Below are positions 46,325 through 56,408 of a stretch of DNA of 60,725 nucleotides, piece by piece (the stretch's first letter is position 1; each line of letters starts with the position of its first letter). This DNA comes from Ancylomarina longa (lineage in GTDB: Bacteria; Bacteroidota; Bacteroidia; Bacteroidales; Marinifilaceae). The position numbers and the translations under genes were made by a program. Below the pieces are notes generated by a model. The model had not been told where the DNA came from. It did no database searches and was given only the letters and a program-made list of their open reading frames with translations. The DNA lies in NCBI RefSeq assembly GCF_003996985.1, contig NZ_RJJX01000024.1, forward strand, positions 1 through 60,725. Reading direction: 5' to 3'.

Positions 46325-46714
46325 ATGGAAAAAAGAAAGCAATACCAGGATAGTCCTTCCCGTTTTTTACTACTAGTAGCCCGATTAATTGGATTTTTGA
46401 TTACAGGTATTTTCCTTCTTTTTATGGTACCCGAATTCATTGCCATGATTTCAGCACACGAATCGTATAACGAAATTTGGCTGTTTGCTTTTTATGCCTT
46501 CTCTCTCACCTATGGTTTGGGATTCCTTCTCTCCTTCTGGAAAGTCGGTTTGGGAGGATTAATCCTACTTATTAGCAGTATCGGAATTACCCTTTTCGGA
46601 TTTATCGACACCCACCGATGGGATGTCCTTTTCTTACTAATTCCACTCTCCTTAACAGGAATCCTATTTTTGATTTACTGGAAAATGTGTAAAAAGAAAA
46701 TAATAGGCGATTAA
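46325..46714 (+). CDS. Small four-helix membrane protein
   Basis: 129 residues, four predicted membrane helices (about 14-34, 48-68, 72-92, 97-118). Both ends are charged and cytoplasmic. Looks like the DUF-type small membrane proteins common in Bacteroidota; no function known. Overlaps the 3' end of the convergent metallophosphatase gene by 4 bp. Confidence 0.7.
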   Translation: MEKRKQYQDSPSRFLLLVARLIGFLITGIFLLFMVPEFIAMISAHESYNEIWLFAFYAFSLTYGLGFLLSFWKVGLGGLILLISSIGITLFGFIDTHRWDVLFLLIPLSLTGILFLIYWKMCKKKIIGD

Positions 46715-47649
46715 AGTACCCTGCTCTTCTTCACTCTTTCTACACGAATCAATCCCTCTTGTTGTAGTTTTACGGAACCATTCCAACGGTAAGCTACCAA
46801 ACTGCCACCATTAGCCACACATCCATCAACGCAGCACAAATTATCACGCACAATGCCTGCTTTCTCATTCATGCAATAATGCCCAAAGAACACAGGTTTT
46901 TCATCTGTTGGATATAAGGGAATATCATAGCACAATTGATCAGGGATGGTATAATTGGGAAGATGAAACCGATTCCCGTAGGATATATCTTCAAAGCTTT
47001 TACCATTCATTGGTTCCCACCATTTAATCCGATAAGCAGTACGCTTAAAACCGTAGCCATCTTTTAAAACCAAATCGCCGGGCAGTGAAAATTCTCTTCC
47101 CTTTAATAGCAACATGGTAGCTTTAAACAGCTTGCCGCGTTCAAAATAAATCTGTCTCAGAAATGGCTTACTCAAACGATTCTCCGGATTCTCTTTTTTC
47201 AGAAGTTTAATAGCATCATGATCCCAACAGGCATGAATCACCCTAAAATCATCTAATTCTAAATAAATAGGCAGAGAACGCAACCATTTCAAATATTTCT
47301 TTCGCTTGACATTATCTGTCTTAAATTCTTCGTAGGATTTCTTGATTTGAGTTCTATTCTTCAGATTGTGTTCCCGAAGATAAATGCCATCTTCATCTTT
47401 GGTATAATAAGCCAATACATTCAATTCATGATTTCCCACAATAGCATACGCATTGCCATGATCTACCATCTTTTTCACAATGGAGAGTCCCCTCATAATT
47501 TCTGGTCCTCTATCCATAAAATCTCCCACAAAAATTGCTTTCCTTTCCTGATGAAAAAAACCTTCCTCTCCTTCCGCATAGCCCAAACTCAAAAGCATAT
47601 GTTCCAGCGTAAGCGCTTCCCCGTGAATGTCTCCTATTATATCGTACAC
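46711..47649 (-). CDS. PPP-type metallophosphatase
   Basis: 312 residues. All three metal-binding signatures of the phosphoprotein phosphatase superfamily are present: GDIHGEALTLEHML, VGDFMDRGPEIMRG and VGNHELNVLAYY, with the later VIHACWDHD and FFGHYCMNE. It resembles the bacterial diadenosine-tetraphosphatase/PrpE-like group. Substrate (dinucleotide or phosphoprotein) not determined. Confidence 0.88.
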   Translation of the reverse strand: MYDIIGDIHGEALTLEHMLLSLGYAEGEEGFFHQERKAIFVGDFMDRGPEIMRGLSIVKKMVDHGNAYAIVGNHELNVLAYYTKDEDGIYLREHNLKNRTQIKKSYEEFKTDNVKRKKYLKWLRSLPIYLELDDFRVIHACWDHDAIKLLKKENPENRLSKPFLRQIYFERGKLFKATMLLLKGREFSLPGDLVLKDGYGFKRTAYRIKWWEPMNGKSFEDISYGNRFHLPNYTIPDQLCYDIPLYPTDEKPVFFGHYCMNEKAGIVRDNLCCVDGCVANGGSLVAYRWNGSVKLQQEGLIRVERVKKSRVL

Positions 47650-47801
47650 GTTTTTAAATCCTTTTATTAGATTTCAAAAGTATGAATTAGCATCTTAATT
47701 TCTATCATCAACAGCATTGCAATTTAAGCTTTTTGTTAGGGATAGCAAGAATATGAAAATATATCCTCCCCTGCTAAGTGTTTCAAAAAGAGCATAAAAA
47801 A

Positions 47802-47848
47802 TGCTTACTGGTTCTCTCCTCTTTGCAGAGTAGCGTTCCAATAAGCAC
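47802..47848 (-). terminator. Terminator of the aminotransferase gene
   Basis: TGCTTACTGG (47802-47811) and CCAATAAGCA (47838-47847) form a stem with one G-T pair. A further internal pairing is possible (CTCCTCTTTGCAGAGTAG). On the minus strand a T run follows. Confidence 0.75.
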
Positions 47849-47855
47849 ATTAGTT

Positions 47856-49328
47856 TTACAGGTTGAATAATTCTTCCACCTCTATTTTATCTTGAATTTT
47901 CATAGCGCCGCTATAATAATATTCATTGGTCTTCCGATTGTAAGAATAATCCTCTTTCCATTCCAGATAATTCTTCACCACTTTCTGCAAAGAATCAATA
48001 AAATGAAGCACTTCCTCATCTGTGGTAGTAGGATGCAAAGACCATCGAACCCAGCCTGGTTTGTGGGATAAATTACCACAGCTAATTTCATCGGTAATGG
48101 TTTGAGATTGCTCCTGACTTACCTCTAACAAATAATGTCCGTAGGTTCCGGCACATGCACAACCACCCCGAACCTGAATTCCAAATCTGTCGTTAAGGAT
48201 TTTCACCAATAAATTATAGTGAATATATTCCACATAAAAGGATAAGATTCCCAATCGTTTGTGCATATTATCGGCAAGAACATTAACATCCTTTACAGAT
48301 TTTAAATTTTCGAATGCCAATTCTAAAAGCTCCTCTTCCCTTTTTGCAATATTTTGGGTTCCCATCTGATTCTTCACCTGTATTGCCAATGCCGTACGAA
48401 TGGCCTGAAGAAATCCGGGAGTTCCACCATCCTCGCGAGCTTCAATATTATCCACATATTTATACTTGCCCCATGGATTTGTCCAATCCACTGTTCCTCC
48501 ACCAGGATTATCAGGCACCTCGCGAGTATATAATTTGGAATCGAAGATCATCACTCCTGACGAACCGGGACCACCCAAAAATTTATGAGGCGAAAAGAAG
48601 ATACCATCCAATTTTTCCATTGGATCTTCGGGATGCATATTTACATCCACATAGGGAGCAGAAGCTGCGAAATCAATAAAACAGATTCCTCCATACTCAT
48701 GCATCATTTTAGCCATTTGAAAATAGGGAGTAGAAATTCCGGTTACATTGGAACAGGCAGTAAAGGAACCAATCTTCATTTGACGATCCTTATATTTCTC
48801 CAACTGTTTTTTCAATTCGTCTAAATCCACCAATAAATCCTTTCCCGGAGGTACTACAACCACATCTACATTGGTTTCGTACCAGGAAGTCTGATTCGAA
48901 TGGTGTTCCATATGGGTAAGAAATACAACAGGCTTTTCTCTTTCCTTCTGACAGGTAAATCTGCCAATCATTCCACAACCTTTCAATCCCAAAATCCTTT
49001 GCAGCTTATTCACCACTGCGGTCATTCCAAAACCTGCATGTATGATAACATCATCCGGACCGGCATTCACATGCTTTTTGATGATATGCTGAGCCTCATG
49101 GTAACTCTGTGTCATCATGGTGCCAGTTTCATTTGTCTCGGTGTGTGTATTTGCAACGAAAGGACCAAAATCCTCACTCATCTTTTTTTCGATGGGAGCA
49201 TACAATCTTCCACTTGCAATCCAATCGGCATACATTATCTTCTGTCTTCCGAAAGGAGAGGTAAAACAAGCATCATGACCAATTGTATTTTCACGGAAGC
49301 TTTTAAAATAATCTTCTAAATGACTCAT
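47856..49328 (-). CDS. Class-V aminotransferase (cysteine-desulfurase-like)
   Basis: 490 residues. PLP fold type I. The lysine binding PLP is in FFSPHKFLGGPGSSGVMIF, and the Asp contacting the ring is in GGICFIDFAASAPY. HMEHHSNQTSWYET (substrate side), NPGGGTVDWTNPWG and RGGCACAGTYGHYLLEVS (Cys-rich loop) follow. The last element resembles the conserved cysteine loop of cysteine desulfurases, but the overall sequence belongs to the longer class-V group whose substrate is not clear. Not part of a suf/isc operon here. Confidence 0.85.
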   Translation of the reverse strand: MSHLEDYFKSFRENTIGHDACFTSPFGRQKIMYADWIASGRLYAPIEKKMSEDFGPFVANTHTETNETGTMMTQSYHEAQHIIKKHVNAGPDDVIIHAGFGMTAVVNKLQRILGLKGCGMIGRFTCQKEREKPVVFLTHMEHHSNQTSWYETNVDVVVVPPGKDLLVDLDELKKQLEKYKDRQMKIGSFTACSNVTGISTPYFQMAKMMHEYGGICFIDFAASAPYVDVNMHPEDPMEKLDGIFFSPHKFLGGPGSSGVMIFDSKLYTREVPDNPGGGTVDWTNPWGKYKYVDNIEAREDGGTPGFLQAIRTALAIQVKNQMGTQNIAKREEELLELAFENLKSVKDVNVLADNMHKRLGILSFYVEYIHYNLLVKILNDRFGIQVRGGCACAGTYGHYLLEVSQEQSQTITDEISCGNLSHKPGWVRWSLHPTTTDEEVLHFIDSLQKVVKNYLEWKEDYSYNRKTNEYYYSGAMKIQDKIEVEELFNL

Positions 49329-49633
49329 TTTAAGATTTCTTTAATTTAGTGTTGTTGTTCTTGTTGTATTTTGCTATTGTGATGATTCTTTTTAGTGACT
49401 TATTTTTTTTTGCAAGCAGGAATAGCAAAAGAATTAAGTCTTACCATTCTGCCATTTAAGCCTTATTAGTCAGCAATTAAGAATCGTGGTGAAAATAGAT
49501 AAAGTCCTTAGAATTATCAAGGACATTTCTCATATTTAATAACAAAGAAATTTCTGCCTGCTTATATCACCAAATCGCACTTAAGATAAAGTATTTATAG
49601 GCAAGTAGATTTGCTTGGTTCAAGGGAATGAAT
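49329..49633. other. Intergenic region between two divergent genes
   Basis: No gene seen in about 300 bp of AT-rich DNA between the divergent aminotransferase and acyl-CoA synthetase genes. It must contain both promoters; the -7 box of the latter begins at 49634. Confidence 0.4.
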
Positions 49634-49641
49634 TAATTTTG
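49634..49641 (+). promoter_or_regulatory. -7 box before the acyl-CoA synthetase gene
   Basis: TAATTTTG fits the TAnnTTTG consensus, with a TTG (49611-49613) about 20 bp upstream as a possible -33 box. The start codon is at 49683. Confidence 0.55.
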
Positions 49642-49682
49642 AAACGCCTTAAACACGCACAATTTATTTCTCAACCTAACGA

Positions 49683-51590
49683 ATGAATACAATTATCCAA
49701 CTCTTTGAAGAGAGTGTAAAAAAATATGCATCCAATCCTTTTCTATGGGAAAAAACAAAGGAGCAATACGAATCGGTAAGCTACAAATCCTTATATGAGG
49801 AAGTACAAAATTTAGCTGCGGGATTTTATTCCCTTGGCATTCAGAAAGGGGATCGAATCGGACTTTTATCAGAAGGAAGAAATGCTTGGGTATTATCCGA
49901 ACTGGGAGTTTTATTTGCAGGTGCGGTTAATGTTCCCTTATCCGTAAAACTAGATGCTCAGAATGAATTGAAATTTCGTTTGAACCATTCAGATTCACGA
50001 TTTGTAGTGGTTTCGCAAAATCATCTTTCAAAAATAAGAAGCATAAAAGACCAGCTGGATACCATTGAAAAGATAATTGTTATTGACGATGCAGTTGAAC
50101 TTCAGGATAAGGAAATCCACCTTTCCCAACTTATACAACTAGGAATGGATCTCTCTGATGAAAACCTGAAAGAACTGAAGCAATTACAGGCCAATATTCA
50201 AGCTGATGATAATGCAAATATCTCCTACACTTCGGGAACTACTGCCGATCCTAAAGGAATCATGCTAACACATAACAATTACACCAGCAATGTAATTCAG
50301 GCATCGAGCCTAATGCACATTCCAGAGCATTTTAAGACTTTATTAATTCTTCCCTGGGATCATTCCTTTGCCCACACCGCTGGTATTTATAGTTTTATGC
50401 TGAAGGGCGCATCCATTGCTGCAATACAGCAAGGCAAAAGCCCCATGGAAGCTTTAAAAAATATTCCTAAAAACATTAAGGAAATACAACCCGATATCCT
50501 CTTAAGTGTTCCGGCATTAGCTAAGAATTTCAAGAAGAATATTGAGAAAGGCATTAAGGCTAAAGGTCCTAAAGTAGAAAGCTTATTTCGCAAAGCCCTG
50601 AAATTAGCCTATAAGTATAATGGCAATGGATGGGATAAAGGGAAAGGATATAGGATGTTTTTAAAGCCGATGTATTTTTTCTACGATAAGATATTGTTCT
50701 CGAAGATCAGAGAGAATTTTGGTGGCAAGCTAAAGTTCTTTGTGGGCGGTGGTGCACTGCTGGATCTGGAATTACAACGATTCTTTTATGCTATTGGTAT
50801 TCCCATGTACCAAGGATATGGCTTATCTGAGGCATCTCCAATTATTTCGTCGAATGCCCATCATAAGCATAAGCTCGGTTCTTCAGGATTCTTGGTGGAA
50901 GGCATGGAGTTAAAGATTTGTGATGACGATGGCAATTCTCTTCCTGTTGTCGAAAAAGGCGAAATCGTGATTAAAGGTGGCAACGTAATGAAAGGCTACT
51001 GGAAAAATAAAAAAGCCAGTGCTGAAACCTTACGCGATGGATGGCTGCATACCGGAGATATGGGACATTTGGATAAAGATGGTTTTTTATATGTCTTAGG
51101 ACGATTCAAGTCCTTACTGATTGCCAACGACGGAGAGAAATTTAGTCCGGAAGGCATTGAAGAGGCATTAGTGGATCAATCCATTTATATGGATCAATGT
51201 ATCCTGCATAACAATCAGGATCCTTACACCATTGCCTTGGTTGTACCCAACAAAACTGCACTATTATCCCAACTTCACAAGAATGGTTTGGATGCTGCTA
51301 CCGAGAAAGGCCAGCAAAAAGCATTGGAATTATTACAGCAGGAATTGAATGAATATCGCCCCGGAGGAAAATACGAAGATATGTTCCCTCATCGTTGGTT
51401 GCCAACAGCTGTTGGTATCCTACCCGAAGGATTTACCGAAGAAAATAAATTACTGAATTCTACCATGAAAGTAGTTCGAAACAAAGTAATAGATCATTTT
51501 CAAGACCATGTGAAAGATCTATACACTCCCGAAGGGAAGAATCTTTACAATACAAAAAACAGGGAAAGCATCCATAAATTGAAAGGCTAA
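49683..51590 (+). CDS. Long-chain acyl-CoA synthetase
   Basis: 635 residues of the ANL adenylate-forming superfamily. Core motifs: ISYTSGTTADPKGIMLTHNN (P-loop, A3), YQGYGLSEASPIISSN (A5), GWLHTGDMGHLDKDGFLYVLGR (A7-A8) and the late catalytic Lys region VVRNKVIDHF near the end. It is the long (AMP-binding, FadD-15-like) form with the alpha-helical insertion after residue 250. It activates fatty acids to acyl-CoA. Not in an operon with other lipid genes here. Confidence 0.9.
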   Translation: MNTIIQLFEESVKKYASNPFLWEKTKEQYESVSYKSLYEEVQNLAAGFYSLGIQKGDRIGLLSEGRNAWVLSELGVLFAGAVNVPLSVKLDAQNELKFRLNHSDSRFVVVSQNHLSKIRSIKDQLDTIEKIIVIDDAVELQDKEIHLSQLIQLGMDLSDENLKELKQLQANIQADDNANISYTSGTTADPKGIMLTHNNYTSNVIQASSLMHIPEHFKTLLILPWDHSFAHTAGIYSFMLKGASIAAIQQGKSPMEALKNIPKNIKEIQPDILLSVPALAKNFKKNIEKGIKAKGPKVESLFRKALKLAYKYNGNGWDKGKGYRMFLKPMYFFYDKILFSKIRENFGGKLKFFVGGGALLDLELQRFFYAIGIPMYQGYGLSEASPIISSNAHHKHKLGSSGFLVEGMELKICDDDGNSLPVVEKGEIVIKGGNVMKGYWKNKKASAETLRDGWLHTGDMGHLDKDGFLYVLGRFKSLLIANDGEKFSPEGIEEALVDQSIYMDQCILHNNQDPYTIALVVPNKTALLSQLHKNGLDAATEKGQQKALELLQQELNEYRPGGKYEDMFPHRWLPTAVGILPEGFTEENKLLNSTMKVVRNKVIDHFQDHVKDLYTPEGKNLYNTKNRESIHKLKG

Positions 51591-51698
51591 AATGCTATTG
51601 CACCTATTGGCGTTATGAGTAGTAAAATAAACACCACAATTTATAACTATTAGCAACAGTCTAGTTATTTAGAATTGATTGCATCTTAAACAAACAAC

Positions 51699-53228
51699 AT
51701 GACACTATTAACCAAAAATTTAAAGTTACTGTTCATCACAGCAATTGTACTTGTAGCCTTTGGTTTTCAAGCACAAGCAAGTGAAAAAAACGATTATCAG
51801 GGACCTGCGCCCAAATACATCTTCTACTTTATAGGCGATGGCATGGGACTTTCGCAAGCCAATGCTACCGAAGCCTATTTGGGAGCTATAGCAAAGAGTA
51901 ATGGCATCCAAAAATTAGAATTTAGTAAATTCCCAAATACGGGATTTTACACCACCTATGCCACCAATCGATTTATTACAGGATCGGCAGCAGCCGGAAC
52001 AGCACTTTCTACCGGGCATAAAACAAGTATCAATACGATTGGAATGGATGCCAGCAAACAAATTGCCTATAAAAACATTGCCGAAATGGCGAAAGACAAG
52101 GGATATAAAGTAGGGATCGTAAGCTCTGTTTCTATTGATCATGCAACACCCGCTACTTTTTATGCACATGAGCCTTCGCGCAATCAGTACTATAAAATCA
52201 GTCTGGATCTTAGCAAAAGTGGATTCAATTATTTTGCTGGCGGTGGATTCAAGCATCCCGAAGGAGATGGAAAAATTGATGATAATAATACCATGGCAAA
52301 CTTTGGAATGGGGGATGCAACTCAAATTAAAAAGAAGCAAACCAATTCTATGGATATAGCCATTTCAAAGGGATATAGAATCGTCAACAGTCTGAAAGGC
52401 TTTCACGCCCTGAAGAAGGGAGACGATAAAATCATAGCTTCAGCTCCCCATTTAGCTGGTGGAAAGGCACTGCCCTATGCGATAGATCAGGATTCATTAA
52501 CGGATATCTCTTTAGGAGATTTCACACAAAAAGGAATTGAACTTCTCGACAATCCTAACGGATTTTTTATGATGGTAGAAGGAGGTAAAATTGACTGGGC
52601 CTGCCATGCTAACGATGCTGCTACTGTTGTGAAGGAAGTGCTTCAGTTTGATAAGGCCGTATCCAAGGCAATTGCCTTTTACAATCAGCACCCGAACGAA
52701 ACACTAATATTAGTTGCCGGAGATCATGAAACAGGCGGAATGGCTTTGGGTTTTTCAGGAACACACTACGACTCAGAATTTGCCTTACTACAGTATCAAA
52801 ATATTTCCTACGAAGATTTCACCAAGATCATGAACACTTATCGTATCGATAAACGAGGACATTATAATTTTGAGGATGCGCTTGCCTTAGCAAAAAAATA
52901 TTTTGGATTAGGAGATGCATCGAAAGGATTGGAATTAAGCAAATTCGATTTGCAACAGATGAAAGATGCTTTTAATCAAAGCATGAAAAAGAAACAGAAC
53001 AAGAAAAATAAGGATCAATATTATCTTCTTTATGGTAGTTACGACCCGTTCACCACAACCCTTTGTCATCTTCTGTCTCAAAAAGCTGGTATTGGATGGA
53101 CTTCCTTTTCTCATACTGCCACCCCGATTCCTGTTCGTGCAATGGGTGTAGGTGCAAATCTCTATACCGGATTTTTTGACAATACCGACATTCCCAAAAA
53201 ATTAATGAAACTGATAGAAAATAAATAG
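51699..53228 (+). CDS. Exported alkaline phosphatase
   Basis: 509 residues with a signal peptide ending near QAQASEK (residues ~20-30). FIGDGMGLSQANA binds the first metal. The nucleophile serine is in ITGSAAAGTALSTGHKT. GYKVGIVSSVSIDHATPATF, MVEGGKIDWACHANDA and AGDHETGGMAL carry the other metal ligands. A late lysine-rich insertion (KKKQNKKNKDQ) is unusual. Releases phosphate from esters in the periplasm. The phosphate-starvation (PHO-box-like) site was not recognised. A terminator follows. Confidence 0.93.
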   Translation: MTLLTKNLKLLFITAIVLVAFGFQAQASEKNDYQGPAPKYIFYFIGDGMGLSQANATEAYLGAIAKSNGIQKLEFSKFPNTGFYTTYATNRFITGSAAAGTALSTGHKTSINTIGMDASKQIAYKNIAEMAKDKGYKVGIVSSVSIDHATPATFYAHEPSRNQYYKISLDLSKSGFNYFAGGGFKHPEGDGKIDDNNTMANFGMGDATQIKKKQTNSMDIAISKGYRIVNSLKGFHALKKGDDKIIASAPHLAGGKALPYAIDQDSLTDISLGDFTQKGIELLDNPNGFFMMVEGGKIDWACHANDAATVVKEVLQFDKAVSKAIAFYNQHPNETLILVAGDHETGGMALGFSGTHYDSEFALLQYQNISYEDFTKIMNTYRIDKRGHYNFEDALALAKKYFGLGDASKGLELSKFDLQQMKDAFNQSMKKKQNKKNKDQYYLLYGSYDPFTTTLCHLLSQKAGIGWTSFSHTATPIPVRAMGVGANLYTGFFDNTDIPKKLMKLIENK

Positions 53229-53238
53229 TAGGTCAATC

Positions 53239-53268
53239 GCCCTGTAGCATTGCAGGGCTTTTGTTTTT
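53239..53268 (+). terminator. Terminator after the alkaline phosphatase gene
   Basis: GCCCTG (53239-53244) pairs with CAGGGC (53253-53258), with extra AT pairs in the loop, followed by a T-rich run. Confidence 0.8.
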
Positions 53269-53290
53269 TATCTCCAATTAATTCTTCAAC

Positions 53291-54445
53291 ATGCTTTCCT
53301 TCAAATACCCGGCAAAATCAGATCTTCTATTGGTTGGTTTTTTACTGATCCTAAGTGTAGGCATCCTTTTTCTTCCTACTGGTTTTACGGATAATAGTGA
53401 CGCCAATACCCTGCGTGTTCAATCCCGAATTTTGAGCACAGACAATAGCATGATTGTACAAACGGGAATTATTAAAACCGGAACCCAAAACCTGCATATT
53501 AAGATTCTTACCGGTAAATTCAAGGGGCTTGAAATAGATGCTTTTAACGAACTGATCGGCAGAATGGAATTCGATAAGTTCTTCACCCCCGGAGATAAAA
53601 CACTCACCGTATTAAATTTAAGTGCCGATCACAGTAAAATTGTTAGTGCCAATGTAATCGATCATTACAGAATAAATCTGGAAGCTTTTTTATTAGCACT
53701 ATTCGTAATCTTTCTGATAGCCTTTGCAGGATGGACAGGAGTAAAAGCCATGCTTTCCTTTTTGTTTGCAGGAATCACCATTTGGAAATTATTACTGCCG
53801 GGCTTACTCAAAGGCTTCTCTCCCATTCTTCTCTCTCTGGGAATTGTTGCCTTACTCACCTCTGCAATTATCTTTCTGGTGGCAGGAACCAACAAAAAAG
53901 GACTTACTGCATTTTTAGGAGCCATGAGTGGAGTTGCAATTACCTGCATCATGGCTATTCTCTTCGGATTTCTCTTTAATATCCATGGAGCCATTAAACC
54001 CTTCTCGGAGACCTTGCTGTATTCCGGATACAACTACCTAAATCTTACCGATATTTTCCTTGCCGGAGTTTTTATCTCCTCCTCAGGTGCCGTAATGGAT
54101 GTTGCTATGGATATAGCCGCTTCGCAAACCGAAGTCCAACAGCAAAAACCCAATATCAGCGTTCGTGAATTACGCCATTCAGGTATGACAGTAGGAAAAG
54201 CAGTTGTAGGAACCATGACAACCACATTGTTGCTGGCTTATTCCGGTGGATTTTCGGCACTACTCATGGTATTTATCGCGCAAGGAACTCCCATGATCAA
54301 TATCCTAAATCTGAATTACGTTTCCGGAGAAATTCTGCATACTCTGGTTGGAAGCTTTGGCTTGGTATTGGTTGCCCCGTTTACTGCAATTATTGGGGCT
54401 TGGGTAATTGCGGGTAAGAAGAAAGATAGAGTGAAATTGCAATAA
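53291..54445 (+). CDS. YibE/F-family membrane protein
   Basis: 384 residues. An N-terminal helix, a ~120-residue beta-rich extracytoplasmic region (NLHIKILTGKFKGLEIDAFN) and about seven membrane helices from residue 135 on. The YibE/F signature region is GVFISSSGAVMDVAMDIAASQTEV followed by SVRELRHSGMTVGKAVVGTM. The family is of unknown function and often found with phosphate or stress genes. The gene starts shortly after the alkaline phosphatase terminator. Confidence 0.88.
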   Translation: MLSFKYPAKSDLLLVGFLLILSVGILFLPTGFTDNSDANTLRVQSRILSTDNSMIVQTGIIKTGTQNLHIKILTGKFKGLEIDAFNELIGRMEFDKFFTPGDKTLTVLNLSADHSKIVSANVIDHYRINLEAFLLALFVIFLIAFAGWTGVKAMLSFLFAGITIWKLLLPGLLKGFSPILLSLGIVALLTSAIIFLVAGTNKKGLTAFLGAMSGVAITCIMAILFGFLFNIHGAIKPFSETLLYSGYNYLNLTDIFLAGVFISSSGAVMDVAMDIAASQTEVQQQKPNISVRELRHSGMTVGKAVVGTMTTTLLLAYSGGFSALLMVFIAQGTPMINILNLNYVSGEILHTLVGSFGLVLVAPFTAIIGAWVIAGKKKDRVKLQ

Positions 54446-54611
54446 AATATGGTGCAAAAAGAGGAACCTGCCACTTTATAATAAGTTTATAATTCAATCT
54501 CCTCTTTACATACCTGACTATTTATTGACGAATGGTTTGCAAGCTTAAATCTTGATTCTTGAAATATTAGAGGGATGTGCAACAGTTACTATTGTTGGGT
54601 GCTGGTGTTTC

Positions 54612-55991
54612 TTATCTGTAAATTTCGGTTAATTTGTTGTTTTTAAAAACTAACATTTTGGGTACGTCTAATCCTCCCAATTGCTCTGAAAAATTTAGCA
54701 TAAGTAGTAAAGCAAGAGCACCATCTTCTTTTTCGGTTTCTTTACCTTCCTTAATAATTTCTCTCTGCATCTTTTTTTTATCAAATTTCCAAATTACAGT
54801 ATTATTATAGTTTCTATTAATGTTGCTAATATTAAAATATTTTTTAGGCCAATATTCATTAACCATCTCTTGACTCATTCCTAGAGCAAGTTCTCCTGCA
54901 CAAATCTTGTTCCCATAATATTCTCCATATTTTTCTATTAATTGGCGACGGCGTAATTCTTGTTGTTGAAGTTTTTGTCTCTCTTCTTGTTCTTGTGCGG
55001 CTTTTTCTTCTTGTAATTTTTTCTCCTTTTCTTCAATAATACTTTTTGCCATATTTTTCATTTCAGTAGGACTTCTATCTTTACTATAAATTCTTTCCTG
55101 TTCAGAACTAGTCAAGTTTTGATCAAATAGCCAATCCCCTTTACATTTGGTTCCATCTAAAAAAACAGTTACTCCCTCTTCTAAATAAAATCGATTAAAA
55201 TAATTATTGCATTCAAATACTCCTGTGCTAATTTCACCTGAGGCATATTTATATTCTCCACTATCAGGTGCATAAGGTATATTATAATGACAATATGCTG
55301 GGAGTTTAGAACGCCTTTTTACTTCTCCAATAAAAATATCGCCATTATTAAAAGTAAGTTTTACTTGTTGGGAATTTAATATTACTTTATTATAATCGAG
55401 GTTAACCTCAATGACATTATTATCTTTTGAGTAAGGGAGGACTGTTTCTAATACACAACCTTCATATTTGATAATAAGAGAATATTTATCATTTGGAAGT
55501 TTTTGCAAAACGAGAGTGCCAAAATTGGAATAATTACCATAGTAATATTTATTATTTTGATAATATGTTAAATCTTCTAATAAAAATATAAGTTTATATG
55601 CTTCTTTCTTATTTGTAGTGATCCTTAATTCATTTTTAGTATTACTAACTCTAAATATACCTTGTGTTCTACTATTATCAGAGTAGTTGCGTTTTGTATT
55701 AATGCCTTCTATATATGAATTCCCATGTTCATCATGGTAATATCTTCCACTTAAAATAGTATCATAATTGTCCCTTGAAATAATTGTCAATACTTGATCT
55801 TCAACAAATTCTTTTTTATACACATAACCTGAGATGGTATACGATGAATATGTAATTGTTTTTAATTTCGCCCTTTTGGGTAAAATGGTTTGAGAATATA
55901 TTTGAGAAATGAATAAAATCAATAATGAACTTAACAATACTCTTTTACAATATCTTTTTAAACTGAAAACATTATTTATTTTGCGCTTCAT
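54612..55991 (-). CDS. Exported protein of unknown function with coiled-coil segment
   Basis: 459 residues. A signal peptide or anchor covers about residues 14-34 (RVLLSSLLILFISQIYSQ). Beta-rich repeats reminiscent of MORN motifs follow (ISGYVYKKEFVEDQVL, NGDIFIGEVKRRSK, GEYKYASGEISTGVFECN, FLDGTKCKGDWLFDQ). Then a Glu/Gln-rich helix (EEKEKKLQEEKAAQEQEERQ, about 317-350) and a C-terminal alpha/beta part (RRRQLIEKYGEYYGNKICAG). No family recognised. The AT-rich codon use and the boundary repeats suggest horizontal acquisition. Confidence 0.65.
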   Translation of the reverse strand: MKRKINNVFSLKRYCKRVLLSSLLILFISQIYSQTILPKRAKLKTITYSSYTISGYVYKKEFVEDQVLTIISRDNYDTILSGRYYHDEHGNSYIEGINTKRNYSDNSRTQGIFRVSNTKNELRITTNKKEAYKLIFLLEDLTYYQNNKYYYGNYSNFGTLVLQKLPNDKYSLIIKYEGCVLETVLPYSKDNNVIEVNLDYNKVILNSQQVKLTFNNGDIFIGEVKRRSKLPAYCHYNIPYAPDSGEYKYASGEISTGVFECNNYFNRFYLEEGVTVFLDGTKCKGDWLFDQNLTSSEQERIYSKDRSPTEMKNMAKSIIEEKEKKLQEEKAAQEQEERQKLQQQELRRRQLIEKYGEYYGNKICAGELALGMSQEMVNEYWPKKYFNISNINRNYNNTVIWKFDKKKMQREIIKEGKETEKEDGALALLLMLNFSEQLGGLDVPKMLVFKNNKLTEIYR

Positions 55992-55995
55992 ATCT

Positions 55996-56265
55996 TTACA
56001 ACTTTAACCAACATGCATTTTGAGAGAATTTAAAATGAATATTACGAGACCAACATTCTCCTTGTCTTTTAATAATACTTCCTTCAAATGAAGCAATTAA
56101 TTTGCTAATCTCGCTATGATAGAATTCTGTCGTCCATCCGTTTTGGTGAGAAGACAAATAAATATCGCTATGATATTGTATCAGATAGTCAATAATTGAA
56201 TGGGTATCAAAAACAAACTCTTTTGGAATTTTGGATTGGATAATAATTTGAATTGTATTTCTCAT
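55996..56265 (-). CDS. Small protein, possible partner of the exported unknown
   Basis: 89 residues from the ATG at 56265; the frame upstream is not clearly coding. Sequence MRNTIQIIIQSKIPKEFVFD to the end is alpha/beta. The gene ends 4 bp before the larger gene, so they are co-transcribed, and both lie inside one inverted-repeat unit. No family recognised; a toxin-immunity or effector-chaperone pair is only a possibility. Confidence 0.5.
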   Translation of the reverse strand: MRNTIQIIIQSKIPKEFVFDTHSIIDYLIQYHSDIYLSSHQNGWTTEFYHSEISKLIASFEGSIIKRQGECWSRNIHFKFSQNACWLKL

Positions 56266-56408
56266 TTTAGTATCCCTTATTTGTGTCGGGCGCAACTTTT
56301 AATTGTTTCACTGCTCTTTTAATTTTGCAGGTATTGACTTTTATGGTGAATAATTCTCTTTTGTTTTTAAGGAACTTTATCATGTAATCGGGTTCTTACA
56401 CTTGCACC